Positions 6,770-15,800 of a stretch of 20,653 bases of DNA are shown in pieces. Numbering within the stretch: the stretch's first letter is position 1; each line of letters starts with the position of its first letter. Origin of the DNA: an uncultured Clostridium sp. (GTDB lineage Bacteria > Bacillota > Clostridia > Clostridiales > Clostridiaceae); contig UQBY01000039.1 in assembly GCA_900539375.1 (NCBI GenBank), forward strand, positions 1 through 20,653. Direction: 5' to 3'. Under the pieces are notes generated by a model. That model was not told the DNA's origin. It did not search any database and worked only from the letters and a program-made list of their open reading frames with translations. The position numbers and the translations under genes are program-made.

Positions 6770-7042
6770 TTATCTTTTTACCACACTAATAGAAAATAAT
6801 AATCCAATACATATTGCAAAACTTAATATTGAATATGATAATTTTCTTCTACCATTTTCTTTTATAAAATAATTTAATGATAATAACCCCATGTTAATTG
6901 CTAAGCCAATTTGAATTGGCAAATATGAGTCAAAAATACTTCCAATGTTAACAAATTCGTAGGAGGTTAATATTGTACATATTATCAATATACTAGTTAA
7001 CCATCCTGCTGCGAAATTTAAAATTCCTATAATTTTTTTCAT
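6770..7042 (-). CDS. Small membrane protein, three predicted spans (90 aa)
   Basis: I do not recognise this family. The protein is very hydrophobic, with likely transmembrane helices at about 4-26, 42-60 and 68-87; a short basic connector (KENGRRK, about 61-67) separates the last two. The ATG is 3 nt past the ligA stop. Its ribosome binding site AGGTGAG is formed by the last codons of ligA, so translation is probably coupled to ligA. Placement inside a DNA repair operon may reflect co-transcription only. Confidence 0.75.
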   Translation of the reverse strand: MKKIIGILNFAAGWLTSILIICTILTSYEFVNIGSIFDSYLPIQIGLAINMGLLSLNYFIKENGRRKLSYSILSFAICIGLLFSISVVKR

Positions 7043-7045
7043 TTT

Positions 7046-9037
7046 CTACTCACCTATCATCATTTTAAATTCTTTTTCTGAAATGATTTTAATGCCTAAC
7101 TCTTCTGCTTTTTTTAATTTTGAACCTGCCTCTTCACCAGCTAAAACATAATCAGTTTTCTTACTTACACTTCCTGAAACCTTAGCTCCTAAAGATTCAA
7201 ATTTTTCTTTTATACTTATTCTAGTATAATCCTCAAGACTTCCAGTTACAACAACAGTTTTCCCTTTAAATAAACTTTCTGTAACTTCTTGTTCTTCATA
7301 TTTAGGATTTACTCCTAAATTTAGTAATTCATTAATGGTATTTAAAACTTTTTCTTCTCTAAAAAATTCATAAACACATTCAGCAATTATATCCCCTACA
7401 TCTGATACTTCCACTAATTCTTCTAAGGTAGCTTTCTTTAATCCTTCAAGAGACTTAAACTTCTTTACTAAATCCTTAGCTGTTTTTGCTCCTACATTAG
7501 GAATTCCAAGGGCATATATAAATGCATAAAGTTCACAATCTTTACTTTTTTCTATAGCATCAAGAAGGTTTTGAGCTTTCTTTTCTCCAAACTTTTCTAA
7601 AGTCATAAGTTCTTCTTTATTAAGTTTATATAAATCAGAAATAGACTTTATATTAAGCTTTTCAAATAATTGCTCTGCTGTTTTTTCAGAAAATCCTGCT
7701 ATATTCATTGCTTCTCTAGATGCATAATGAACAATACTTTTTACTAATTGAGGCTTACAAGATAAAGTGTTTTCACAAAAATAATGTGCTCCATCTAATA
7801 CCAAATGACTTCCACAAGCTGGGCATACTTTAGGTGCCTTTATTTCTTCTGAACCTTCTAAAGACTCAGGTACAACACCCATAATTTCTGGTATAACATC
7901 ATTAGACCTTCTTACAAATACCTCAGCACCTATTCTTACTCCCTTTCTTTTTATATCATCCATATTATTTAAAGTTGCTCTTTTTACTGTAACTCCAGCA
8001 AGTTCTATAGGTTCAAGTAATGCAGTAGGACCAACTCTTCCACTTCTTCCAACATTCCATTCTACTCCAAGAAGTTTTGTTGTAGCTTCTTGTGCTTCAA
8101 ATTTATAAGCTATTGCCCATTTAGGGAATTTTACAGTATAACCTAAAAGTTCTCTTGTTTTTATATCATCAATTACAATTACAAGTCCATCAATATCATA
8201 ATTAAGGTCAAATCTTATATTTTTTATATATTCTATTTCATTTTCTATTTCTTCCATAGAAGTACAAACTTTAAGATAATTATCAACAGGAAGACCTTTT
8301 TCTTTAATAAAGTCCATCATTTCTAAATAGGTTTTAAATTGTGTTCCTTCTTTGTATCCTACATCATAAAAAAATGCTGATAAATTTCTATTTGCAGTTT
8401 CTTTTACATTTAAATTTCTTAAAGCACCTGCTGCTCCATTTCTTAAATTTTTTAAAGGAACTGTTGCATTTTTATTATATTCCTCAAAGGCTTCAACTGT
8501 CATTATAGCCTCTCCATGAACTTCTAATAAGTCATTATTATCTATCTTTAGTGGAATAGATTTTATTGTTTTTACTTGAGCTGTTACTTCCTCACCAACT
8601 GTTCCAGTTCCTCTTGTAGCAGCCGTAATTAAAACTCCATTTTCATCATAAGTTAAGTTAATTGTAAGACCATCAAATTTTTTTGTTAAAACATATTTTA
8701 AATCTGGAAGGTCTTCTCCCTGCTCTCTCATTTCATTTACAAACTTAACATTTCTATTATGCCACTCTTTTAGTTCTTCTATTGTTTTTGCTTTATCCAT
8801 ACTCCAAAGAGGTGCTTTATGAGTATATTTATTAAATCCTTCAAGAACAACATCACCAACTCTTAAAGTTGGAGAATAAGGAAGAACATACCCTTCCTCT
8901 ATTTCAAGCTTTTTTAATTCATCATATTTTTTATCATATTCTTTATCTGTAACAGTAGGATTATCTAAGGAATAATATTCATAAGAATATCTATTTAATT
9001 CCTCTACAAGTTCTTCTATTCTCTTTTTATTATCCAT
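7046..9037 (-). CDS. ligA: NAD+-dependent DNA ligase LigA
   Basis: This 663-aa enzyme seals nicks in duplex DNA using NAD+ during replication and repair. Domain order is complete. An N-terminal NAD-binding Ia domain comes first (YYSLDNPTVTDKEYD, about 21-35). The adenylation domain has nucleophile K120 in KFDG (120-123), TRGTGTVGEE (141-150), LEVHGE (171-176) and K312 in YKFEAQE. An OB fold with NVGRSGRVGP (328-337) follows, then a four-cysteine zinc finger (C405, C408, C421, C427). Helix-hairpin-helix repeats (about 440-565) and a C-terminal BRCT domain (about 588-660) complete it. Length fits the family. Some conserved stretches differ from the usual consensus (see findings), but catalytic residues are kept. 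ATG start after AGGAGG. It lies 15 nt downstream of pcrA in one operon. Confidence 0.97.
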   Translation of the reverse strand: MDNKKRIEELVEELNRYSYEYYSLDNPTVTDKEYDKKYDELKKLEIEEGYVLPYSPTLRVGDVVLEGFNKYTHKAPLWSMDKAKTIEELKEWHNRNVKFVNEMREQGEDLPDLKYVLTKKFDGLTINLTYDENGVLITAATRGTGTVGEEVTAQVKTIKSIPLKIDNNDLLEVHGEAIMTVEAFEEYNKNATVPLKNLRNGAAGALRNLNVKETANRNLSAFFYDVGYKEGTQFKTYLEMMDFIKEKGLPVDNYLKVCTSMEEIENEIEYIKNIRFDLNYDIDGLVIVIDDIKTRELLGYTVKFPKWAIAYKFEAQEATTKLLGVEWNVGRSGRVGPTALLEPIELAGVTVKRATLNNMDDIKRKGVRIGAEVFVRRSNDVIPEIMGVVPESLEGSEEIKAPKVCPACGSHLVLDGAHYFCENTLSCKPQLVKSIVHYASREAMNIAGFSEKTAEQLFEKLNIKSISDLYKLNKEELMTLEKFGEKKAQNLLDAIEKSKDCELYAFIYALGIPNVGAKTAKDLVKKFKSLEGLKKATLEELVEVSDVGDIIAECVYEFFREEKVLNTINELLNLGVNPKYEEQEVTESLFKGKTVVVTGSLEDYTRISIKEKFESLGAKVSGSVSKKTDYVLAGEEAGSKLKKAEELGIKIISEKEFKMMIGE

Positions 9038-9052
9038 TTACTCCTCCTATTT

Positions 9053-11308
9053 TTATACAAACTCTAATTTTGCAAAAGATAATAGTAACATCTTAATACC
9101 TTGTTTATCAAAGGCAATAGTAACTTTTTTATCATCACCTGAAGGTGCTACTGAAACTATAGTTCCTATGCCAAACTTACTATGTTTAACTTTAGCACCT
9201 AAAACTATATTATCCTTTGTAACAAATTTTTTATTTTCATCTTCTGAATTTTCTAATGTCTTATTTGTGTTCTTTGAAGAATTATAAAGATTTCCCCTAA
9301 GGCTATGAGGATTATTTGTTATTTCACTTCTATTTAAATATTGTTTATTAGAATTTTTATACATTCCTCTTTCATTTACATATTCTTTTAAACTTGAAGA
9401 TACCTCATCTATAAAATCAGACTGACTATAGCTTACTGTTCTTCCAAATACTTTTCTTACTTCAGCTGAAGTCATATATAAACATTCCTTAGCCCTTGTA
9501 ATAGCAACATAGCAAAGTCTTCTTGACTCTTCCATTTGAGCTTCTACTTCTAAATCAGTCATACTTGGGAATATTCCATTTTCCATTCCTACCATAAATA
9601 CAACTGGAAATTCTAATCCCTTTGCACTGTGAATTGTCATAAGTACAACTGAGCCTTCTCCTTCTTCTTCCTCCTGAAGTTTATCTGTATCTTGAACTAA
9701 AGATACCTTTTCTAAATATGCTTCTAAACTCTTATCTTCACTTGTATTTTCAAAATCAACAGCATCTGAAACAAGTTCCTCTAAATTTTCCACTCTACTT
9801 CTATCTTCTATGTCTTTAGAATTTTTAAGCTGATTTAAGTAACCAGTATCTTCTAAAATAGTTTCTATAAGATTTGAAACTGACATAGTATCTTTCATAT
9901 CCATAAAACTTTCCATAAGTTCTGTAAACTTTTCTATACTTGTTGCATTTCTTGCTGTTAAGTTTGGATTTCCTCTTGCTGCTAAAAGAGAATCCCATAA
10001 ATCTAATTCAAAGTCATCTGCAAATTCTTGAACCTTATTAACAGTTGCATCTCCTATACTTCTTTTAGGAACATTAATTATTCTTTTTAAACTTACATCA
10101 TCTTGAGGGTTTACAATAACCTTAAGATAACAGAGTAAATCCTTTATTTCCTTTCTATCAAAAAATCTTGTTCCTCCAATAATTTTATAAGCTATTCCTC
10201 TTCTTCTTAAAGTTTCTTCAAATAAACGAGATTGAGCATTAGTTCTATATAAAATTGCAAAATCATCATTTTTTCTATTTTCACTATATTTTAAATCTGC
10301 AATTGTTTTTGCTACAAAATCACTTTCAGCTCTATCATCAAAGGCCCTGTAAATTTTTATTTTACTTCCGTCCTCTTGTTCAGTTCTTAAAGTTTTACTT
10401 TTTCTATAAGCATTATTTTTTATAACAACATTTGCAGCATTTAATATATTTCCTTTAGACCTGTAATTTTCTTCAAGCTTAATTATTTTACACTCTGGAT
10501 AATCTTTTTCAAAGTCTAATATATTAGTAACATCTGCCCCTCTCCAAGTGTAGATGGCTTGATCATCATCGCCAACCACACATAAGTTCTTATATTTATT
10601 TGCAAGAAGTTTTACAAATTCATATTGTGCTTTATTGGTATCTTGATATTCATCTACCATAATATATTGGAATTTATTTTGATAAAATTCTAAAACATCA
10701 GGATTTTTCTTAAATAACTCAACAGTTTTAGATATTAAATCATCAAAATCCATAGCATTATTTTCTTTAAGGCTTTTTTGATACATTACATAAACATCTG
10801 CTATTTTATTTTCTCTATAATTACTTTCAAACTCCCTTTTATAACTTTCAGGGCTTTGCATTCTATCTTTAGCTCTTCCTATTTTCCCTAAAATTTCTTT
10901 ATGGTCAATATCTTTTGAATCTATATTAAGTTTTTTCATGCAATCTGTTATTAAAGTTTTTTGGTCTGAAGTATCATAAATAGTAAAATTCTTTTTATAT
11001 CCAATTTTATCTGCTTCTCTTCTTAAAATTCTTACACAGGTTGAGTGGAATGTAGATATCCACATATTATCTGCTCTTTCACCAACAAGTGCTTTAACTC
11101 TATCCTTCATTTCTTTAGCTGCCTTATTAGTAAAGGTAATTGCTAAAATTTTATATGGAGGAATATCTAAATCCTCTATCATATGTGCCATTCTATATGT
11201 AAGTACTCTAGTTTTTCCAGAGCCTGCACCTGCTAATATAAGAACCTGCCCATTTATTGTGCTTGCACCTTCATACTGTTCTTTATTAAGTAATGATTTT
11301 AAATCCAA
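9053..11308 (-). CDS. pcrA: ATP-dependent DNA helicase PcrA (UvrD/Rep family, SF1A)
   Basis: This 751-aa 3'-5' helicase acts in nucleotide excision repair, rolling-circle plasmid replication and removal of RecA filaments. All SF1 motifs are visible: Walker A AGAGSGKT (26-33), motif Ia AITFTNKAAKEM (56-67), Walker B VDEYQDTN (218-225), motif III GDDDQAIYTWRGA (246-258), motif IV LEENYRS (278-284), motif V with TIHSAKGLEFPVVF, and motif VI RRLCYVAITRAKE. The C-terminal segment (about 690-751, with GAKVKHSKFGIGTIV) matches the Tudor-like PcrA tail known to contact RNA polymerase. The start is a TTG, 8 nt after AGGAGG. It heads the pcrA-ligA operon. Confidence 0.97.
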   Translation of the reverse strand: MDLKSLLNKEQYEGASTINGQVLILAGAGSGKTRVLTYRMAHMIEDLDIPPYKILAITFTNKAAKEMKDRVKALVGERADNMWISTFHSTCVRILRREADKIGYKKNFTIYDTSDQKTLITDCMKKLNIDSKDIDHKEILGKIGRAKDRMQSPESYKREFESNYRENKIADVYVMYQKSLKENNAMDFDDLISKTVELFKKNPDVLEFYQNKFQYIMVDEYQDTNKAQYEFVKLLANKYKNLCVVGDDDQAIYTWRGADVTNILDFEKDYPECKIIKLEENYRSKGNILNAANVVIKNNAYRKSKTLRTEQEDGSKIKIYRAFDDRAESDFVAKTIADLKYSENRKNDDFAILYRTNAQSRLFEETLRRRGIAYKIIGGTRFFDRKEIKDLLCYLKVIVNPQDDVSLKRIINVPKRSIGDATVNKVQEFADDFELDLWDSLLAARGNPNLTARNATSIEKFTELMESFMDMKDTMSVSNLIETILEDTGYLNQLKNSKDIEDRSRVENLEELVSDAVDFENTSEDKSLEAYLEKVSLVQDTDKLQEEEEGEGSVVLMTIHSAKGLEFPVVFMVGMENGIFPSMTDLEVEAQMEESRRLCYVAITRAKECLYMTSAEVRKVFGRTVSYSQSDFIDEVSSSLKEYVNERGMYKNSNKQYLNRSEITNNPHSLRGNLYNSSKNTNKTLENSEDENKKFVTKDNIVLGAKVKHSKFGIGTIVSVAPSGDDKKVTIAFDKQGIKMLLLSFAKLEFV

Positions 11309-11338
11309 AATTTCTTCCTCCTCTTAAAACTCCACATT

Positions 11339-11347
11339 ATTATAGCA
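11339..11347 (-). promoter_or_regulatory. Extended -10 promoter of the pcrA-ligA operon
   Basis: On the minus strand TGCTATAAT gives a perfect -10 hexamer (11339-11344) with a TGn extension (11345-11347), about 30 nt before the pcrA start. No good -35 box is visible at 17 bp. The whole divergent region 11309-11607 (299 bp) is extremely AT-rich; besides this promoter and the facing one at 11540-11568 I see no gene or clear repeat in it. Confidence 0.6.
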
Positions 11348-11539
11348 TATTTTTTATTTTTAATTTTATATTTATGATTATTACCACCTTTTCAGATTTA
11401 CTATCTAAAATTATAAATTCACTTAACATTTTATCATAAAAAAACTATATATTTATTAAATTTAAATCTTTTGTAAAGTTTAATCATTGTAAATAAATTA
11501 TAATTTTTTTATTTAGCCTAAATCTTAAAAGAATTGTAA

Positions 11540-11568
11540 TTGAAAAGTTAATTAAGTAAATATATAAT
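11540..11568 (+). promoter_or_regulatory. Near-consensus sigma-A promoter of the papain-like protein gene
   Basis: TTGAAA (11540-11545) and TATAAT (11563-11568) are separated by exactly 17 bp. The predicted start near 11575 gives a leader of about 33 nt before the TTG start at 11608. The match is 5/6 and 6/6. Confidence 0.75.
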
Positions 11569-11607
11569 TTACACTATAAAAACGAATTCATGGAGGAATA
11601 ATTAATA

Positions 11608-12162
11608 TTGGAAACAAAATATATATACCTTATATTTTCTAAAACAGGTACATGGCTTTCTAATTTAATAAGTATTATTACAAAAAGTCCATATACTCAT
11701 GTTGCTTTAAGTTTTGATGATAAATTTAATTCTTTATATACCTTTGGTAGAGTTAATCCTAACAATCCTTTTTCTGGTGGCTTTACAATTGAAAGTCTTA
11801 ATGCTGGAGTATATAAAAAATGTCTATCATCATCTTGTTCAATTTATAAAATACCAGTAACATTTGAACAATTAAATAGGCTAAAAAAAGAACTAGATAA
11901 ATTTGTTTATTCAGATATGACCTTTAGATATAACTTTCTTGGATTAATTTTCCTTCTTTTAGATAAACCATTTGAAAGAAAAAGACATTACTTTTGTTCT
12001 CAATTTGTAACTATGCTTTTAGAAAAAAGTGATATTTGGCATAGTTCTAAAGCTATAGGCCTTACTCGTCCTATGGATTTAATGATTATTGAAAATAAAG
12101 AATTAATCTTTAAAGGTTTTGTTAATAACATTTTTATAAATGATGAAACTCTAACAGCTTAA
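11608..12162 (+). CDS. Permuted papain-like (YiiX / NlpC-P60 superfamily) protein
   Basis: This 184-aa protein has no signal peptide. It shows the circularly permuted papain-like pattern: a histidine first, in SPYTHVALSFD (H31), then a C-terminal nucleophile cysteine in HYFCSQFV (C130). That is the layout of YiiX/YebB-type and related thiol hydrolases, which are proposed to act on peptides, peptidoglycan amides or lipids. A hydrophobic stretch near 108-118 (YNFLGLIFLLL) may be a buried helix or membrane contact. The start is TTG, 11 nt after GGAGG, with no better in-frame start. It diverges from pcrA and has its own strong promoter. Substrate unknown. Confidence 0.75.
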   Translation: METKYIYLIFSKTGTWLSNLISIITKSPYTHVALSFDDKFNSLYTFGRVNPNNPFSGGFTIESLNAGVYKKCLSSSCSIYKIPVTFEQLNRLKKELDKFVYSDMTFRYNFLGLIFLLLDKPFERKRHYFCSQFVTMLLEKSDIWHSSKAIGLTRPMDLMIIENKELIFKGFVNNIFINDETLTA

Positions 12163-12208
12163 AAAATATTAACTCTTTATTTTTTTTTTATATTAGATTA
12201 AAATTAAA

Positions 12209-12232
12209 TATAATTGTAAGTATAAATATAAT
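12209..12232 (+). promoter_or_regulatory. Tentative glnS promoter region with two -10-like boxes
   Basis: Two TATAAT hexamers (12209-12214 and 12227-12232) lie 57-80 nt before the glnS start. Neither has a convincing -35 box at 16-18 bp; the best is TTAAAT at 12204-12209 for the second. In DNA this AT-rich one or both may be chance. No T-box leader features are visible in the 126-bp gap. Confidence 0.3.
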
Positions 12233-12288
12233 TTACTATATTTATCTTAGCAGACTTAATTTTTTTACTTTTAAGGAGGAAATTTAAT

Positions 12289-13944
12289 ATGTCAACTGAA
12301 AACAATTCTTCTAATTTTATTAGAAACATAATTATAGATGACTTAGAAAGTGGAAGAACTTCTGAGGTTATAACTCGTTTTCCACCTGAACCAAATGGTT
12401 ATCTACATATTGGTCATGCAAAATCTATATGTTTAAATTTTTCACTTGCTGATGAATTTAATGGAAAAACTAATTTAAGATTTGATGATACAAATCCTAT
12501 TAAAGAAGATACAGAATATGTTGAATCTATAAAAGAAGATGTTAAATGGCTTGGTTTTGACTGGGATAACCTTTTCTTTGCATCTAACTATTTTGATACA
12601 ATGTATGAAAAAGCTATTCTTCTTATAAAAAAAGGAAAAGCTTATGTTTGTGACTTAACAGCTGATGAAATAAAAGAATATAGAGGGTCATTAACAGAAC
12701 CTGGTAAAGACAGTCCTTATAGAAATAGAACTGTTGAAGAAAATTTAAATCTTTTTGAAAGAATGAGAAATGGCGAATTTAAAGATGGAGAAAAGGTTCT
12801 TAGAGCTAAAATAGATATGTCTTCTCCTAATATAAATATGAGAGACCCTATAATATATAGAATTGCTCATTCAACTCACCATAACACAGGCGATAAGTGG
12901 TGTATTTATCCAATGTATGACTTTGCTCATCCATTAGAAGATGCTATTGAAGGAGTAACTCATTCAATATGTACTTTAGAATTTGAAGACCATAGACCTC
13001 TTTATGACTGGATTGTAAAAGAATGCGAAATGGAAAATGTTCCAAGACAATATGAATTTGCAAGATTAAATATTACAAATACAGTTATGAGTAAGAGAAA
13101 ACTTAAGCTTCTTGTTGATAATAAAATTGTTGATGGTTGGGATGACCCAAGAATGCCTACTATTGCAGGACTTAGAAGAAGAGGCTATACTCCAAAATCT
13201 ATAAGAAACTTCTGTAGTGAAATAGGAGTTGCAAAATCTGCATCAACTGTTGATGAACAAATGCTTGAATATTTTATAAGAGAAGATTTAAATATATCTT
13301 CTGAAAGAGCTATGGCTGTTATAAATCCATTAAAACTTGTTATAACTAACTATCCAGAAGGACAAAGTGAATTACTTCCTGTTGAAAAGAATCCTAATGA
13401 TAAAGAAGCAGGAACTAAAAATGTTACTTTCTCTAGAGAATTATACATTGAAAGAGAAGATTTTATGGAAAATCCACCAAAGAAATATTTTAGACTTTTC
13501 CCAGGAAATGAAGTAAGACTTAGAGGTGCTTACTTTGTAAAATGTACTGATGTTATAAAAGATGAAGAGGGAAATGTATTAGAAATTCATTGTACTTATG
13601 ACCCAGAAACTAAGAGTGGAAGCGGATTTACTGGAAGAAAAGTTAAAGGAACAATTCACTGGGTAGATGCAAATAATGCAGTTCCTGCAGAATTTAGACT
13701 TTATGAACCATTAATTCTTGATGATGTGGAAGAAAATAAAGGAAAGGATTTCTTAGACCAAATAAATCCAAATTCTTTAACTGTTTGTAATGGATATGTA
13801 GAAGCAGATTTAAAAGAAGCTAAAGGAAATACAAAATATCAATTAGTTAGAAATGGATACTTTAATGTTGACCCTAAAGATTCAACTAAAGACCATCTTG
13901 TACTTAATAGAATAGTTTCATTAAAGAGTTCTTTTAAACTATAA
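12289..13944 (+). CDS. glnS: Glutaminyl-tRNA synthetase
   Basis: This 551-aa class I aminoacyl-tRNA synthetase charges tRNA-Gln with glutamine using ATP. The signature PPEPNGYLHIGHAKS contains HIGH at 40-43, and the KMSKS equivalent is VMSKRKL (266-272). GlnRS-type signatures RFDDTNP (about 64-70) and FDWDN follow. The C-terminal beta-barrel anticodon-binding part includes the LFPGNEVRLRGAYFVKC segment. Length fits the bacterial GlnRS family. The ATG follows AGGAGG at 9 nt. It converges on gltX, with a strong terminator between them. A GlnRS means the cell need not depend only on the GatCAB route for Gln-tRNA. Confidence 0.97.
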   Translation: MSTENNSSNFIRNIIIDDLESGRTSEVITRFPPEPNGYLHIGHAKSICLNFSLADEFNGKTNLRFDDTNPIKEDTEYVESIKEDVKWLGFDWDNLFFASNYFDTMYEKAILLIKKGKAYVCDLTADEIKEYRGSLTEPGKDSPYRNRTVEENLNLFERMRNGEFKDGEKVLRAKIDMSSPNINMRDPIIYRIAHSTHHNTGDKWCIYPMYDFAHPLEDAIEGVTHSICTLEFEDHRPLYDWIVKECEMENVPRQYEFARLNITNTVMSKRKLKLLVDNKIVDGWDDPRMPTIAGLRRRGYTPKSIRNFCSEIGVAKSASTVDEQMLEYFIREDLNISSERAMAVINPLKLVITNYPEGQSELLPVEKNPNDKEAGTKNVTFSRELYIEREDFMENPPKKYFRLFPGNEVRLRGAYFVKCTDVIKDEEGNVLEIHCTYDPETKSGSGFTGRKVKGTIHWVDANNAVPAEFRLYEPLILDDVEENKGKDFLDQINPNSLTVCNGYVEADLKEAKGNTKYQLVRNGYFNVDPKDSTKDHLVLNRIVSLKSSFKL

Positions 13945-13973
13945 AATAATCTTAACTTTATTATAAATATAAT

Positions 13974-14016
13974 AAGGCATATAGATTAATCATTACTGAT
14001 TATCTATATGCCTTTT
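13974..14016. terminator. Bidirectional terminator between glnS and gltX
   Basis: A long hairpin pairs AAGGCATATAGAT (13974-13986) perfectly with ATCTATATGCCTT (14002-14014). The stem extends inward past a one-base bulge (TAATC with GATTA), leaving a 6-nt loop. T-rich tracts follow in both directions. It closes glnS (stop at 13944) and gltX (stop at 14026). Confidence 0.9.
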
Positions 14017-14025
14017 AAAGTTTTA

Positions 14026-15678
14026 TTAAATAAATTTCTTAAATCTTTCTCTAACCTTTTCTTCACCCATTATTTGCATTATTGTATATAAATCTGGTGT
14101 ATTTGCTCTGTGAGTTAAAGCTGCTCTTACAGCTCCTGCCACATCTGAAACCATTCCCTTATATTCTTCTGGGTTTTTCTTATATTTCTTTCTATCTGTT
14201 GCATAGCCAAGTTCTACTGCTACTGCTTTTAATTCATTAAACCAAGTTTCTTGGTCTGTGTTAAAGTTATAAGCTTTTTCATAAGCTTCTATAACTCTCT
14301 TTGCTTCTTCTAGTTCTAATGTTTTTGGTAATTCTATATTTTCATCTTTATCAAATAATTCATCAAAGAAATAGAATATTTTTTCTCTTACATCACTCCA
14401 CTTAGCAAAGTCTTTTCTTGGCTTAGGCCCTTCTTTATCTATGTTAAATACTTCCTTCATCATAGCTTCATTTTTAGTAACTAATTCATACATTTCTGTG
14501 TCAAATTCTTTAGACCAATTAACATAGTAATTATACACATCTACTGCTTTAATTTTTGATATAACATTTTTACTTACATCATTAAGTTTTAAAATATCAA
14601 ATAAAGCTCCACTTTTACTCATCTTATCTAAAGAAACAGGGAATTCATGATAATCCTTATCTGGATTTTCTTCTCTCCACTCTTCATAAGTTGAGTTTAT
14701 AATATTTAATATATATTCAATAACAGATACCATTGGATATCCTTCTTCTTTATAGTAGCTTACAGCACTTTCTGGGTCCTTTCTCTTACTAAGCTTTCTC
14801 TTTTTATTAGTACCTTCTTCTATTTTCATTACATTTGGAATATGAGCATAATTTGGAGTTTCAAATCCTAACATGCTAAATAATTGTAAATGTATTGGTA
14901 AAGATGAAAGCCACTCTTCTCCTCTTATAACATCTGTTGTATGCATTAAAGCATCATCAATAGCATGGGCAAAGTGATATGTAGGAAGTCCATCAGATTT
15001 TATTATTACTATATCTTGGTCATTTTCTGGGAATGAAATATCTCCCTTTATTAAATCATGAAATTCTACTCTGTTTTCTGGATTTCCAGGTGATTTTAAT
15101 CTTACTATATAGCTTTCTCCATTTTCTATTCTCTTTATTGCATCCTCTGAAGAAATATTTCTACATGTTGCATATTCTCCATGATATCCTGGAGTAACTT
15201 TCTCTGCCATTTGCTTTTCTCTAACAGCATTTAATTCTTCAGCTGTACAAAAACAAGGATATGCTAAACCTTTTTTAACTAAATCCTTAGCAAAAGTTTT
15301 ATATATTTCTCTTCTTAAACTTTGCTTATATGGACCATATGCTCCAATTTCACTTTCTTCCCCTGTCATTCCTTCATTAAAGTTCATACCAAAGTTATTC
15401 ATTGTTGCTATTGTATCTTCAATAGCACCTTTAACTTCTCTTTTTTGGTCTGTGTCTTCTATTCTTAAGTAAAATACTCCTTCACTTTGGCTTGCTAATC
15501 TTTCATTTATTAAAGCTGCAAAAACTCCACCTATATGTTGAAATCCTGTTGGACTTGGTGCATATCTAGTAACTCTTGCCCCTTCTTTTAAGTTTCTCTT
15601 AGGATATTTTTCTAAATAATATTCTTTTTCTTTATCCACATTAGGAAACATAATATCAGCTAACTTTTCAAAACTCAT
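14026..15678 (-). CDS. gltX: Glutamyl-tRNA synthetase, long form
   Basis: This 550-aa class I synthetase attaches glutamate to tRNA-Glu. The HIGH-type motif is PSPTGFQHIGG (41-51, HIGG at 48-51) and the KMSKS-type motif is KLSKRKD (295-301). YLRIEDTDQKR (70-80), YGPYKQS (114-120) and RGEEWLSSLP (252-261) are typical of GluRS. PCFC (141-144) with C172 resembles the zinc-binding insertion of some GluRS. At 550 aa it is longer than the usual 470-490: about 33 extra residues precede the catalytic domain, and the helical C-terminal part is enlarged. The ATG start has GGTG/AAGGAATGG upstream. Upstream lie a promoter and a leader hairpin described separately. Confidence 0.95.
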   Translation of the reverse strand: MSFEKLADIMFPNVDKEKEYYLEKYPKRNLKEGARVTRYAPSPTGFQHIGGVFAALINERLASQSEGVFYLRIEDTDQKREVKGAIEDTIATMNNFGMNFNEGMTGEESEIGAYGPYKQSLRREIYKTFAKDLVKKGLAYPCFCTAEELNAVREKQMAEKVTPGYHGEYATCRNISSEDAIKRIENGESYIVRLKSPGNPENRVEFHDLIKGDISFPENDQDIVIIKSDGLPTYHFAHAIDDALMHTTDVIRGEEWLSSLPIHLQLFSMLGFETPNYAHIPNVMKIEEGTNKKRKLSKRKDPESAVSYYKEEGYPMVSVIEYILNIINSTYEEWREENPDKDYHEFPVSLDKMSKSGALFDILKLNDVSKNVISKIKAVDVYNYYVNWSKEFDTEMYELVTKNEAMMKEVFNIDKEGPKPRKDFAKWSDVREKIFYFFDELFDKDENIELPKTLELEEAKRVIEAYEKAYNFNTDQETWFNELKAVAVELGYATDRKKYKKNPEEYKGMVSDVAGAVRAALTHRANTPDLYTIMQIMGEEKVRERFKKFI

Positions 15679-15716
15679 CTTTTCACCATTCCTTATTTAT
15701 TATTTTAGCATTGCAT

Positions 15717-15749
15717 AAAAAAATCCTTTATTCTTAAAAGAACAAAAGA
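15717..15749 (-). terminator. Terminator-like hairpin in the gltX leader
   Basis: Read on the minus strand, TCTTTTGTTC pairs with GAATAAAGGA (10 bp with two G-U pairs) around loop TTTTAA and is followed directly by seven T residues. It lies only 38 nt upstream of the gltX start and points toward it. It could be a transcription attenuator in the gltX leader or a barrier to read-through from upstream. No T-box sequence is visible. Confidence 0.6.
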
Positions 15750-15800
15750 ATTATATTCTCTATTGAAATTCAAAATAAAATTATTTTATTAACTCTAATA

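Noticed and set aside
12161..12189. Possible terminator after the papain-like protein gene
   Set aside because: The only stem is eight A-T pairs (AAAAAATA/TATTTTTT) with no G-C pair, too weak to call although a T run follows.
15750..15755. TATAAT box directly before the gltX leader hairpin
   Set aside because: No -35 box at 16-18 bp and no TGn extension; a better promoter exists at 15801-15829, and such hexamers are frequent by chance in AT-rich DNA.
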